In this document: piece after piece, positions 15,745-24,770 of the stretch | How the letters are laid out: each line of letters starts with the position of its first letter | Numbering within the stretch: position 1 is the stretch's first letter | NCBI GenBank assembly: GCA_963724535.1 | Contig: CAVRVD010000016.1 | Span: 186,001 to 250,000 of the forward strand | DNA: 64,000 nucleotides | Reading direction: 5' to 3' | From: JADJPO01 sp963724535 | Lineage (GTDB): Bacteria > Actinomycetota > Actinomycetes > Actinomycetales > Kineosporiaceae | Notes under the pieces: model-generated | The model's database searches: none | Told to the model about the DNA's origin: nothing | Seen by the model: only the letters and a program-made list of their open reading frames with translations | Program-made: the position numbers and the translations under genes

Positions 15745-17192
15745 CGGGGGCCGTCCGGGTCGTCCTCCGCCTCGTTCTTCGGGTCATCGGTGGGCTCGTC
15801 CGTCCGGGGGTCGGCCCGATCGGCCGGGCTGTCGGTGGTGCCGTCCTGGTCCTGCAGCAGCGCAGCGAGGGCGGCATCCAGCTCGTCGTCCATCTGCGCG
15901 GGGGTCCGCCCCGCGGCGAACCCGGCCGGGTCGGCGAACGCGTCCGCGTCGGGAACCAGGTCGGGGTGCCGCCAGAGGTGGTCGCGCCCGGGCACGCCGC
16001 GGGTCTGGGTGAGCTCGGACCACACCGCGGCCGCCTCGCGCAGCCGCCGTGGGCGCAGCTGCAGGCCGACCAGCGAGGCGAAGGTGTGCTCTGCCGGCCC
16101 GCCCGCCGCGCGCCGCCGGCGCACCGTCTCGCGCAGGGCGTCGGCGTGCGGCAGCCGGCCGTGGGCTGCGGCGTTGACCACCTCGTCCACCCAGCCCTCG
16201 ACCAGGGCCAGGGCGGTCTCCAGCCGTTCCAGCGCCGCCTCCTGGGCCGGGGTGTGCTCGGGCTCGAACAGCCCGCTGGACAGTGCCTGCTGCATCGCCT
16301 CGGCGTCAGTCGGGTCGATCTCCCGCACGGCGGTCTCGATCGCCGCGGTGTCGATCTGGATGCCCCGCGCATAGTCGACCACCGTCGTCAGGATGTGCCC
16401 GCGCAACCACGGCACAGCGGCGATCAGCCGGGTGAACGCGGCCTCGCGCAGCGCCAGGTAGAGGCGCACCTCGTCGGTCGGCAGCTCCAGGCCCTCGCCG
16501 AAGTCGGACACGTTGGCCGGCAGCAGCGCGGCCCGGCCGACCTCGAGCAGGGGCAGGGCGGTGTCGCCGCCGCCGACCACCTCACGGGCCAGCGCGCCGA
16601 TCGCCTGTCCCAGCTGCAGGCCGAAGAAGGTGCCGCCCATCGAGCGCATCATCGGCAGTGCCTCACCGATGGCGCCGCGCATCTCCTCGGGGGCCTGTGC
16701 CGCCAGCGCCTCCCCGAGCGCGGCACCAACCCGCTCGGCGATCGGCTCGACCACGCCCTTCCAGGTCGGCAGGGTCTGCTCGACCCACTCGGCCCGGCTC
16801 CAGGCGTGGGTGCGCACGGTGGCTGAGGGCAGGTCGGTGACCCGGTCCAGCCAGACGTCGGCGGTGCGCAACGCCTCGGTGACCTGACGGGCGGCGGTCT
16901 CGCCGACGCTCGGGTCACCGCCCTCGGCTGCTACCTGACGGGCGATGTCGTGGGCCATCTGCCAGTTCACCGGGCCCTGCTCCGACGTCGCGATCAGGCG
17001 TTGCACCTGGGCGAACATGGCCTGCAGCGAAGCCGGGTCGGTGGGGATGCCGGGGATGGACGACAGCATCTCGGTGAGTTCGGGCGGGATCTGTGCCTCA
17101 CCGGGCTCACCGCCGAACATGGCCCGGAGCATCTGCGACAGCGGATCGTCGTCGGGCTGCTCGTGCGGGTCGGGCAGATTGGCGCCGCTCAT
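15741..17192 (-). CDS. DUF2342 family protein (annotated as zinc-dependent metalloprotease), Rv3195-like
   Basis: This 483-residue protein begins MSGANLPDPHEQPDDDP and has an acidic C-terminal tail (DDPKNEAEDDPDGPR). The helical body with GGTFFGLQLGQAIGALAREV and the NVSDFGEGLELPTDEVRLYL segment identifies the DUF2342 family. Family names mention metalloprotease, but I see no HExxH here. It lies back to back with the PDZ-Lon gene, as in mycobacteria, and is coupled to the Nudix gene. Function is unknown; a link to the neighbouring membrane protease is inferred from conserved context only. Confidence 0.85.
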   Translation of the reverse strand: MSGANLPDPHEQPDDDPLSQMLRAMFGGEPGEAQIPPELTEMLSSIPGIPTDPASLQAMFAQVQRLIATSEQGPVNWQMAHDIARQVAAEGGDPSVGETAARQVTEALRTADVWLDRVTDLPSATVRTHAWSRAEWVEQTLPTWKGVVEPIAERVGAALGEALAAQAPEEMRGAIGEALPMMRSMGGTFFGLQLGQAIGALAREVVGGGDTALPLLEVGRAALLPANVSDFGEGLELPTDEVRLYLALREAAFTRLIAAVPWLRGHILTTVVDYARGIQIDTAAIETAVREIDPTDAEAMQQALSSGLFEPEHTPAQEAALERLETALALVEGWVDEVVNAAAHGRLPHADALRETVRRRRAAGGPAEHTFASLVGLQLRPRRLREAAAVWSELTQTRGVPGRDHLWRHPDLVPDADAFADPAGFAAGRTPAQMDDELDAALAALLQDQDGTTDSPADRADPRTDEPTDDPKNEAEDDPDGPR

Positions 17193-17204
17193 CCCCCCAC
17201 CGTA

Positions 17205-17268
17205 ATCCTCTCGGCCGCCGATCCTCTCGCCCGCCGATCCTCTCGCCCGCCGATCCCGTAGCCCGCCG
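17205..17268. repeat. Four tandem 16-bp repeats in a divergent promoter region
   Basis: The unit atcctctcgcccgccg occurs at 17221-17236 and 17237-17252 exactly, with one change at 17205-17220 and several in 17253-17268. The array fills most of the 106 bases between two divergent starts. Confidence 0.85.
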
Positions 17269-17298
17269 ATACTGGGGAGCGAGCCGTACTCTGGCGAT

Positions 17299-18486
17299 GT
17301 GGAGCCCCAGCCACCCGGCCCGGACGCCGATTCCCGGCCCGACCTGGTTCGACCCGGTGGCGGCGGGTCGGGTGCCGGGTCGGCGGTCGCTGCGGGTGGC
17401 CCCGGGCCGGCTCGGACGGGCTGCTTCGACGTCGGCAGGCTGCACCCGTCGACGGCGATGCTGCTGGTGGCCGTGTTCTCGGCAGTCCTGTTCGGCTCGG
17501 CGATGATGCTGGCGCCACTGCCGTACGCCGCCGTCATGGCCGGGCCGACCAGCAACACCCTGTCCGACCACGCCGGTACCCCGCTGATCGTGATCACGGG
17601 ACAGCGCACCTACCCGACCGACGGGTCCCTGGACCTGACCACCGTTCGCATCTACGGCGGTCCCCGCTCGCGGGTCTCGCCCTGGCAGATGGTCTCCGGT
17701 TGGCTCGACGGCGACCAGGTCGTCGTCCCCGAACGGGTGTTGTTCCCGCCGGAGCTGACTCCGGAGCAGGAGGTGGAGGAGAACCGGTTGGAGATGGTCT
17801 CCTCCCAGCAGAGCGCGACCGCGGCGGCGCTGCGCGTCCTCGGCTATCGGGTCACCGAGGAGGTCCGAGTGGCCGGGTTCACCCAGACCTCGCCGTCGAA
17901 GGGCACATTGCGCGAGGGGGACGTCATCGTCTCGGTCGGTGGGACGGCGACCCCCGACGGGGAGACGCTGCGTGCACAGCTGCAGAAGGTCCCAGCCGGC
18001 AGCACGGCGGGCATGGTCGTCCGTCGGGACGACACCGAGCTGACGGTGACGCCATCGACACGCCGCAGCGACTCCGGGGCAACGGTGCTCGGCGTCCTGG
18101 TAGAACCGGTCTACACCTACCCGTTCGAGGTCACCATCCAGATCGAGAACGTTGGCGGGTCCAGCGCCGGCACCATGTTCGCGCTCGGGATCATCGACAA
18201 GCTCACCCCCGGCTCGTTGACCGGCGGTCGTACGGTCGCCGGGACCGGCACCATGGACGCCGACGGCACCGTCGGGCCGATCGGGTTCATCCAGCAGAAG
18301 ATGGTCGGCGCCCGCCGGGACGGCGCCACGGTGTTCCTGGCCCCGACGGACAACTGCGACGAGGTGGTCGGTCACATCCCGGATGGGCTGTCCGTGGTGG
18401 CGGTCTCCACGCTGGGTCAGGCGCGTCAGGCACTGGAGCAGATCGCGGTCGGCGGCGATGAGGCGGACCTGCCGCGCTGCGGCTGA
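17299..18486 (+). CDS. Membrane-anchored PDZ-Lon (S16) serine protease, Rv3194c-like
   Basis: This 395-residue protein has a Gly/Pro-rich N-tail, one transmembrane helix at about 52-72, a long extracytoplasmic part, a PDZ domain (LREGDVIVSVGG, about 212-270), and a C-terminal Lon-type catalytic domain with Ser in GGSSAGTMFALG and Lys in GFIQQKMVGA. It lacks an ATPase domain, so it is an exported, ATP-independent Lon-like protease. The GTG at 17299 is 6 bases after TACTCT (17287-17292). The context with DUF2342 and UPF0182 is conserved in actinobacteria. Confidence 0.92.
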   Translation: MEPQPPGPDADSRPDLVRPGGGGSGAGSAVAAGGPGPARTGCFDVGRLHPSTAMLLVAVFSAVLFGSAMMLAPLPYAAVMAGPTSNTLSDHAGTPLIVITGQRTYPTDGSLDLTTVRIYGGPRSRVSPWQMVSGWLDGDQVVVPERVLFPPELTPEQEVEENRLEMVSSQQSATAAALRVLGYRVTEEVRVAGFTQTSPSKGTLREGDVIVSVGGTATPDGETLRAQLQKVPAGSTAGMVVRRDDTELTVTPSTRRSDSGATVLGVLVEPVYTYPFEVTIQIENVGGSSAGTMFALGIIDKLTPGSLTGGRTVAGTGTMDADGTVGPIGFIQQKMVGARRDGATVFLAPTDNCDEVVGHIPDGLSVVAVSTLGQARQALEQIAVGGDEADLPRCG

Positions 18487-18544
18487 GGTGACGCCCCGAA
18501 GCAGGGCGGACGACGGCCCGGACGGCGAGGAGCTCCGCCGGGAT

Positions 18545-19096
18545 TCAGTCGCGCAGGGTGTGCTCGAGCGCCTCGACCAGGCTCGGCACCAGGTCGTGCC
18601 CCAGCGCCACCCGGTCGTCGCTGTCGTGCTCGCGGGAACGGATCGCGCACGCGTTGGTCCCGTCCCGCAGCACCGCGGCGGCCAGACGCAGGTCCTGACG
18701 CTGCGGGTGGTCGACGACGAACGTGGCGGCAGCCTGGGGGTCCTGCGGCAGGTCGGCCTCGGCCTGCGGGGGCAGGACCACTCGTTCCACGACCAGCGCG
18801 GCGCCGTCCACGGTCTGCGGCCAGACGATCCGGGCGAGCAGCGACTCGACGGTCTCCGCCTCGGGCAGATCGTCCTGCTCCACGGCGGTCAGGTGCTCGG
18901 CGTCGGCACGGGCGGCCGTCACCACCGGCTCGGGCAACCGGTGGGCCAACTCGGGGTCACGCTCCAGCGCCCCGGCCGTGCGGACCAGGGCGAACAGTCG
19001 CACGGCTCCGTCCCAGCCGCCCGCGGCGACGTGCTGCTCCAGCTCGCGGACCAGGGTCAGGACGGCGCGCTCGCGCGGGTTCGGGGGCGGGCGCAT
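18545..19096 (-). CDS. PPA1309 family hypothetical protein
   Basis: This 183-residue, acidic, soluble protein matches my memory of the actinobacterial PPA1309 family, marked by WPQTVDGAALVVERVVLPP and RDGTNACAIRSREHD. No catalytic motif is evident. It lies between PDZ-Lon and UPF0182 and is divergent from the latter, an order kept in many actinobacteria. Function is unknown. Confidence 0.8.
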   Translation of the reverse strand: MRPPPNPRERAVLTLVRELEQHVAAGGWDGAVRLFALVRTAGALERDPELAHRLPEPVVTAARADAEHLTAVEQDDLPEAETVESLLARIVWPQTVDGAALVVERVVLPPQAEADLPQDPQAAATFVVDHPQRQDLRLAAAVLRDGTNACAIRSREHDSDDRVALGHDLVPSLVEALEHTLRD

Positions 19097-19176
19097 GTCC
19101 CGATCCTGTCACGTTCGTCCTCTGGACGACCATGCGCATCGGGAACCGTTGGGGCCATCGATTAAGTTGGGTGCTT

Positions 19177-22100
19177 GTGAGCGAAGGCGACGCAGACCAG
19201 GGCCGGGCACCGAGAGCGGCGACACTGCCCAAACGACGCAGGGGCGCGTTGGCGCCCACGCTGGCGGTGCTCGGGGTCTTGGTGGTGGTGGTGCTCGGCC
19301 TGGCCACGGTGTGGACCGATGTGCTGTGGTTCTCCCAGCTGGGCTACATCTCGGTCTTCCGCACCCAGGTGGTGACCCAGGTCGCGCTGTTCGTGCTGGT
19401 CGGTCTCCTCACCGCCGCTGCCGTGTTCGCGAGCATGTTCATCGCCTACCGGTCCCGGCCGATCTACGCGCCGATGGCCGTCGACACCGCGAGCCTGGAG
19501 CGCTATCGGGAGAGCATCGAGCCGCTGCGCAAGCTGGTCGCCGTCGGGGTGCCGGCCACGCTGGGCCTGTTCGCCGGGTCGGCGGCCAGCCAGCGCTGGC
19601 AGACCTTCTTGCTGTGGTGGAACGCCGTCGACTTCGGGACCAACGACGCCCAGTTCGGGATGGACATCTCGTTCTTCGTCTTCACCCTGCCCTGGCTGCA
19701 GTTCCTGTCCGGACTGCTGACCATGATCACGTTCCTGGCCGCTGGTACCGCCCTGGTGATCCACTACCTGTACGGCGGGGTGCGGCTGCAGGGTCCGGGA
19801 CCACGGTTCACCACCGCCGCGCGGATGCAGCTCGGCCTGATCGCCGCCATCTTCCTGCTGCTGCGCGGGGTGGACTTCTGGCTGAGTCGCTATGCGCTGA
19901 CCACGAAGCAGACCTACCTCAACATCACCGGCCTGACCTACACCGACGCCACCGCCACCCTCAACGCGCGGGGTGTGCTCGCTGCGATCGCCACCATCGT
20001 GGCGATCCTCTTCGTGGTCGCGGCGTTCGTCGACCGCTGGCGGATGCTGCCGCTGTACGGGCTGGTGCTGCTGGTGGTCTCGGCGATCGTGGTCGGAGGC
20101 CTGTACCCGGCGGTGATCCAGCGCTTCCGGGTCACCCCGAGCCCGCAGAACTTCGAGTTCCCCTACATCCAGAAGAACATCGACGCGACCCGGACCGCCT
20201 ACGGCCTGGACCGGGTCGAGACCCAGCGCTACAGCGCGAAGACCGAGGCGTCGCTTCAGGACCTGCGCAACGACGCCGGCCTCATTCCGGGGATCCGGCT
20301 GCTGGACCCGGCCCTGGTCAGCGACACGTACAAGCAGCTCGAGCAGAACAAGCAGTACTACCAGTTCGCTGACGCCCTGGACGTCGACCGGTACGCGGTG
20401 GACGGCGACGTGCGCGACACCGTGGTCGCGGTCCGGGAGCTGAGCCTGGACGGCGTGCCGGCTGACAAGCGGAACTGGTTCAACCTGCACTTCGTGTACA
20501 CCCACGGCTTCGGTCTGGTCGCCGCCTACGGCAACGAGCAGACCGCCGCCGGGGCGCCGGTGTTCTTCGAGGGTGGCATCCCGGTGCGGGGCGGGTTGGG
20601 GGACTACGAGCCCCGGATCTACTTCGGCGAGTACTCCCCGGAGTACTCGATCGTCGGTGGTCCACCGGACGGCCCCAAGCGCGAGCTCGACTTCCCGGAC
20701 GACGCGAGCCCGACCCAGCAGGCGAACACCACCTACGCCGGTGAGGGCGGCGTGGCGATGGGCTCCTACATGCGCAGGATCCTGTACGCACTGAAGTTCC
20801 GCGAGCAGAACATCCTGCTCTCGGAGGGAATCAACTCCCAGTCCCGGATCATGTACGACCGCTCGCCGAGGGAACGGGTCGCCCAGGTCGCCCCGTACCT
20901 GACCCTGGACGGCGACCCCTACCCGTCGATCGTCGACGGGAAGGTGGTCTGGATCGTCGACGGGTACACGACGTCCAACAAGTATCCGTACTCGGCGTTG
21001 CGGCTGCTCAACGAGACGACGAGCGATGCGATCACGGCGACGGCGCAGTCGGTGGCGGCGTTGGCCGGGCAGCAGGTGAACTACATCCGCAACTCGGTCA
21101 AGGCCACCGTCGATGCCTACGACGGCTCCGTGACGCTGTACGCCTGGGACGAGGCCGACCCGGTGCTGCAGGCCTGGCGCAAGGTGTTCCCGGGCACGGT
21201 CAAGCCGCTGTCCGACGTCAGCGCCGACCTGATGTCGCACCTGCGCTATCCCGAGGACCTGTTCAAGGTGCAGCGCTCGCTGCTGGCCCGCTACCACGTC
21301 ACCGACTCTGCGTCGTTCTTTTCCGGTGGCGACTTCTGGCAGGTGCCGCCGGAGCCGACCGCGCAGACCGACACCGCGCAGCGCCAGCCGCCCTATTACC
21401 TGAGCATCGCGATGCCGGGGCAGGACGAACCACGGTTCTCACTCACCTCGGCGTTCATCCCGCCGCCAGGCGGGCGGAACACGCTCAAGGGCTTCCTCGC
21501 GGTCGACGCCGACGCCGGCAACACGGCCGGCAAGAAACGCGACGGGTACGGGACCTTGCGGCTGCTGCAGCTGCCGACGGACTCGATCAAGGGTCCGGGG
21601 CAGATGCAGAACGACTTCAACGCCAACCCGACGGTGACCACGGAGCTGGCGCTGCTACGTGGAGGCGCCAGCGGTGCGTCGGCGGTCGAACTGGGCAACA
21701 TGCTCGTGTTGCCGGTGGCCGGCGGTCTGCTGTACGTCCAGCCCGTGTACGTGCGGGGCCGCGGCGAGACCTCCTACCCGCTGTTGCAGAGGGTGCTGGT
21801 CGGCTACGGCCAGGAGATCGGCTTCGCGGCGACGCTGGGCGAGGCGCTCAACCAGGTGTTCGGCACCACCGGCGGCGCGTCCGAACCGGCGCCCGATCCC
21901 GTAGCCACGCCCGGTGAGACACCGGACACCGGTGGAACACCACCCGGTGGAACCGGCACGCAGACCGAACTGCAGGCGGCGCTGACCCAGGCCCTGCAGG
22001 CGATCAAGGACAGCGAGGCGGCGCTGGCCGCCGGTGACTTCACCACGTACGGCGAGGCGCAGGAGCGGCTCAAGGCCGCAGTGGAGCGGGCCAACCAGGC

Positions 22101-22197
22101 CCAGGCGGCGCTCGGGGAGACCTCGTCCTCCGTCACCGTCTCGCCATCGCCATCGCCATCGCCATCGCCATCACCGTCGCCCTCGCCCGCCGGTTGA
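19177..22197 (+). CDS. UPF0182 family large membrane protein (Rv3193c-like)
   Basis: The protein is about 1006 residues long. Roughly seven transmembrane helices occupy the first 320 residues (for example TLAVLGVLVVVVLGLATVW), followed by a large extracytoplasmic part with the family segment TRTAYGLDRVETQRYSA. The C-terminus has a helical Ala/Glu region and a Ser-Pro repeat tail. GTG 19177 is chosen because TAAGTT (19163-19168) lies 8 bases upstream; an ATG at 19132 and a GTG at 19171 are in frame. Function is unknown. Confidence 0.9.
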   Translation: MSEGDADQGRAPRAATLPKRRRGALAPTLAVLGVLVVVVLGLATVWTDVLWFSQLGYISVFRTQVVTQVALFVLVGLLTAAAVFASMFIAYRSRPIYAPMAVDTASLERYRESIEPLRKLVAVGVPATLGLFAGSAASQRWQTFLLWWNAVDFGTNDAQFGMDISFFVFTLPWLQFLSGLLTMITFLAAGTALVIHYLYGGVRLQGPGPRFTTAARMQLGLIAAIFLLLRGVDFWLSRYALTTKQTYLNITGLTYTDATATLNARGVLAAIATIVAILFVVAAFVDRWRMLPLYGLVLLVVSAIVVGGLYPAVIQRFRVTPSPQNFEFPYIQKNIDATRTAYGLDRVETQRYSAKTEASLQDLRNDAGLIPGIRLLDPALVSDTYKQLEQNKQYYQFADALDVDRYAVDGDVRDTVVAVRELSLDGVPADKRNWFNLHFVYTHGFGLVAAYGNEQTAAGAPVFFEGGIPVRGGLGDYEPRIYFGEYSPEYSIVGGPPDGPKRELDFPDDASPTQQANTTYAGEGGVAMGSYMRRILYALKFREQNILLSEGINSQSRIMYDRSPRERVAQVAPYLTLDGDPYPSIVDGKVVWIVDGYTTSNKYPYSALRLLNETTSDAITATAQSVAALAGQQVNYIRNSVKATVDAYDGSVTLYAWDEADPVLQAWRKVFPGTVKPLSDVSADLMSHLRYPEDLFKVQRSLLARYHVTDSASFFSGGDFWQVPPEPTAQTDTAQRQPPYYLSIAMPGQDEPRFSLTSAFIPPPGGRNTLKGFLAVDADAGNTAGKKRDGYGTLRLLQLPTDSIKGPGQMQNDFNANPTVTTELALLRGGASGASAVELGNMLVLPVAGGLLYVQPVYVRGRGETSYPLLQRVLVGYGQEIGFAATLGEALNQVFGTTGGASEPAPDPVATPGETPDTGGTPPGGTGTQTELQAALTQALQAIKDSEAALAAGDFTTYGEAQERLKAAVERANQAQAALGETSSSVTVSPSPSPSPSPSPSPSPAG
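22141..22188 (+). repeat. Hexanucleotide repeat coding the Ser-Pro tail of UPF0182
   Basis: Units of tcgcca repeat about six times and then decay (tcaccg, tcgccc), encoding (Ser-Pro)n at the end of the protein. Length variation between strains is expected. Confidence 0.85.
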
Positions 22198-22360
22198 GCC
22201 TGGCTGCGGTGGGTCGGGTCACGCTGCGGCGGCCGCGTGATCTGACCCGCAGTCGCCGGGCGTGGCGTCCGTGCCCGGGGCCATGCGCGATGAACCGCGC
22301 AGCCTGCTCGGGCGTCGATTTGCCTGGGCGTCACGGCCTCACGTACTCTGAGCAGGCCAA

Positions 22361-22437
22361 CGCGGGGTGGAGCAGTTCGGTAGCTCGCTGGGCTCATAAC
22401 CCAGAGGTCGCAGGTTCAAATCCTGCCCCCGCTACCA
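22361..22437 (+). tRNA. Initiator tRNA-fMet (CAT)
   Basis: A 77-base cloverleaf runs from cgcggggtgg to the encoded CCA at 22435-22437. The anticodon CAT is at 22395-22397 within CTGGG-CTCATAA-CCCAG. The three G:C pairs next to the anticodon loop and the unpaired 1:72 position mark the initiator tRNA rather than elongator tRNA-Met. Confidence 0.96.
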
Positions 22438-22452
22438 CGAAGTAGCAGGTCA

Positions 22453-22485
22453 GAGGCCGGTTCCGGAACCTTCGGAACCGGCCTC
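22453..22485 (+). terminator. Strong hairpin downstream of tRNA-fMet
   Basis: gaggccggttccg (22453-22465) is a perfect reverse complement of 22473-22485 with a 7-base loop. It begins 16 bases after the tRNA. No U-tract follows. Confidence 0.75.
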
Positions 22486-22600
22486 AAGATCTTGTGCTAG
22501 CAGATGTTAGCGAGGACCAACCGGTTCTGGGCGGAGAGGAGAGGACCATCACAATTCGGCCGATGCCGCACCCGAGCACGCCGTCCGGCACGGCTACGTA

Positions 22601-22945
22601 GTGACCGTTGCGATGCTGCCGGAGATGGCGGCAGCCTTCATGGCCGAGTGGGAGGGTGAGCGCACTCCGTGGTTCGACCTTCTGCGCCAGGGTCTACCTC
22701 TGTCTGCGGAGGCTCGAATCATCGGGTGTGAAGTCGTCGGCGCGGAGGAACACCTCAACTTCCACTCGTGGCACTGTCACGGGTACGCGGCCGATGTGCG
22801 CGCCGATCTGGGCGTCGTCCTCAACGAGCGGCTCATCCCAAGCCTTCCCCTAGCCCAATCGATCCTCCGCTGGATGCTCGAGCGCCCCATCGCTGAGGCG
22901 CCCAAGCCCGTGCCCTGGACAGTTGTGGCCCTAGCAATGTCGTAA
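22601..22945 (+). CDS. Hypothetical protein (114 aa)
   Basis: A GTG at 22601 opens a 114-residue frame. The product contains a His/Trp-rich FHSWHCHGYAADVRADLGVV segment followed by LNERLIPSLPLAQSILRWML, which resembles short actinobacterial hypothetical proteins I cannot name. No membrane segment or signal is present. It lies just after the tRNA hairpin at the edge of an accessory patch, and codon use is less GC-extreme than in the flanking core genes. Confidence 0.5.
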   Translation: MTVAMLPEMAAAFMAEWEGERTPWFDLLRQGLPLSAEARIIGCEVVGAEEHLNFHSWHCHGYAADVRADLGVVLNERLIPSLPLAQSILRWMLERPIAEAPKPVPWTVVALAMS

Positions 22946-23041
22946 CACCCCACCCGTCCGCCGCACGCAGGTCGGCTACGTCAAGGCCGCGCTCGCGGCG
23001 GCAAGAGCGTGCTGTGCCGCCTCTCAAGGCCGTGGCAATCA

Positions 23042-23452
23042 CTACAAGGAGGCGACGCGGCGGACAGGCTGACCGGTGGCCGCGGACACCGTGTCGTAAT
23101 CCCGATCGTCGCAGAGAATGATCAGCCCTGAGCGTTCTGCCGTCGCCGCGATGAGCAGGTCCACCGGCCCCGCCGAGCGGTGCGCACCCCGCTCGGTCAG
23201 ACGCTGCTGTACCTCCTCTGCCCGTTCGTAGGCTCGGTCGCTCATCGGCACCCAGGTGAAGACCTCACGCAGTAGTTGCTGCTTGTGCAAGCGATCCGCC
23301 AGCGATCGCGCCGAGAACAGGAACTCAAGCTCCACGACCGGACAGACGGCAATCACTCCGGCCGCCAGGAAGTCCGACCAGGCCGCGCGGTGCTCCTTCT
23401 GCAGGATCCGGAACAGGCCTGAGGTGTCGATCAGGAAGCGGGCTGCGCTCAC
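23042..23452 (-). CDS. vapC: VapC-type PIN-domain toxin
   Basis: This 136-residue PIN ribonuclease has the acidic residues of the metal site in LIDTSGL (Asp near 9), CPVVELEFLF (Glu), VDLLIAATA (Asp) and LCDDRDYDTV (Asp). VapC toxins cleave specific RNAs and block translation when free of antitoxin. Its start overlaps the VapB stop by 4 bases (ATGA). Confidence 0.9.
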   Translation of the reverse strand: MSAARFLIDTSGLFRILQKEHRAAWSDFLAAGVIAVCPVVELEFLFSARSLADRLHKQQLLREVFTWVPMSDRAYERAEEVQQRLTERGAHRSAGPVDLLIAATAERSGLIILCDDRDYDTVSAATGQPVRRVASL

Positions 23453-23667
23453 CGGCGGTAGGCATCCTTGTTGCCGAGGAACTCGTCGAACTCGCCCTGG
23501 TCGGCCATCTCCCCCAACTGCTCCAGCGCCCGCAGCCGCAGGAACCGCTGGCTGACCTCGTGCAGCGCCGCGTTCACGGTGTCCTTCTTGGTTGTGGTGC
23601 CCAGTACCTTCGCAGCGGCAGCCAACGCCTCGTCGTCGATCTCGATGGGAGTCTTCCGTACGCCCAT
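23449..23667 (-). CDS. vapB: VapB-type antitoxin
   Basis: This 72-residue protein has a short ribbon-helix-helix-type N-terminus (MGVRKTPIEIDDEALAAAAK), then a helical toxin-binding tail with a final DEFLGNKDAYRR. An ggaggtgatc ribosome site precedes the ATG at 23667. It forms an operon with the downstream toxin and presumably represses its own promoter, where two direct repeats are found. Confidence 0.88.
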   Translation of the reverse strand: MGVRKTPIEIDDEALAAAAKVLGTTTKKDTVNAALHEVSQRFLRLRALEQLGEMADQGEFDEFLGNKDAYRR

Positions 23668-23680
23668 TCGATCACCTCCG

Positions 23681-23698
23681 GATATCTTGGATATCTTA
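23681..23698 (-). promoter_or_regulatory. Candidate vapBC operator/promoter
   Basis: Two adjacent 9-base direct repeats, gatatcttg and gatatctta, each contain the palindrome gatatc and lie just upstream of the vapB ribosome site. On the minus strand TAAGAT could be the -10 box. The AT-rich patch stands out in this sequence. Confidence 0.55.
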
Positions 23699-23837
23699 GC
23701 ACGATGTGCGAGACGTCCACAGGGTCGCCTGCCCGACCGCCCAGTCTCCGCCGGCCAGCGCGAATCCGTAGGGCGCGAGGGCTGTAAGGCCGACCCGCGC
23801 GAGCCTCTCGTGAAAGGGATCCTGTGGTGGTCGTTGG

Positions 23838-24173
23838 TCAGGCCGCAGTGGCCAGGTCCGGGAACCGCCGCTCCCAGACACGGCGGACTGGGGCGGGTAG
23901 GAACAGCTGGGTCCATGACGAGCGCAGCCGTGTCTGGTCGAGCAGCGCGGTGACGGTGTCGATGCTGGTGGCCTCGACGAGGACCCGCTCGTAGAACACG
24001 TTCCGGTCGGCGGGCTGGTCGAGGTCGTACGTCGTCCTCCCGGTCCAACCGATGTCCCCGGGCAGGCGAACGCCGCCGTGCGTCGGCCCCGCCAGCTCGC
24101 TGCGGTCTGAAGGCGTATGCGGCCCGACCGTGTCGCTGGTCGAGACGGGTGACACAGGAGATGACCGGAGCAC
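23838..24173 (-). pseudogene. Possible remnant of an AbiEi/antitoxin-like small protein
   Basis: The frame encodes VRLPGDIGWTG, then YDLDQPADRNVFYERVLVEA and RSSWTQLFLPAPVRRVWERRF. This pattern recalls short actinobacterial proteins of the form RLP...W...YDLDDPADR...Y..VL...LW..L.LP..VR..W that lie upstream of AbiEii-like nucleotidyltransferase toxins. No such toxin gene follows, so it looks like a remnant or orphan. The start is uncertain (ATG 24173 or a GTG downstream). Confidence 0.4.
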
Positions 24174-24368
24174 TCGTCACGGGCATTGGAGCGGGGCTCG
24201 GGTGTACGGATCCGGCGATCCAGGCTGGTACCGCGCGGTGCCGAGAACCGGGACGAAGGCCCTTTCCTTCGGGAGGAGGGTCTATGTGGTGTGCACGGTG
24301 CGCACAAGATCTCACAGGTTCACGTCGGGGCGTGCGACGACAGCCCCACAAAGCCGTCGGCCGCCACC

Positions 24369-24770
24369 TCATGTCCCCGGGCGAAGAACCTCGATGACGC
24401 ATCTGGGACCGTGGGCGCGAGCCAGGCGCGCGTCAACGGTCAGCAGTGGCGCGTCGAGCGCCTCCGCCAGCGCGACGTAGGCGGCGTCGTAGATCGTGAG
24501 GGTCTCGCGCAGCTCCCAGCACCGGGTCAGCAGGGGTCGGTGTTGGGCACGTTGCAGAGGGAGGTCGACCAGGTCCGCGAGCGCCAGCCGAGCTCGGCGG
24601 TCGTCGAGCGCACCCCGGCGGGCCTGGCGACGAAGGACCGAGGCGACCTCGAGGTCCACCAGTTCTGGTGCCGCCAACGACTCGCCCCGCAGCCGGGCGC
24701 GGGCGGCGTCCCCGTCCTGGTCGTCGTCTGCGAGGGCGACCACCAGAACGCTGGCGTCAACGACGATCAC
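24369..24770 (-). CDS. vapC: VapC-type PIN-domain toxin, second pair
   Basis: This 133-residue PIN protein has the acidic metal-site residues in VVDASVLVVAL, VDLEVASVLRR, TIYDAAYVALAEAL and LLTVDARLARA. The GTG at 24770 is chosen because the PIN fold begins there (VIVVDAS); it lies within the last codons of vapB, giving a 14-base overlap. It is presumed to be an RNase toxin held by the upstream antitoxin. Confidence 0.88.
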   Translation of the reverse strand: MIVVDASVLVVALADDDQDGDAARARLRGESLAAPELVDLEVASVLRRQARRGALDDRRARLALADLVDLPLQRAQHRPLLTRCWELRETLTIYDAAYVALAEALDAPLLTVDARLARAHGPRCVIEVLRPGT

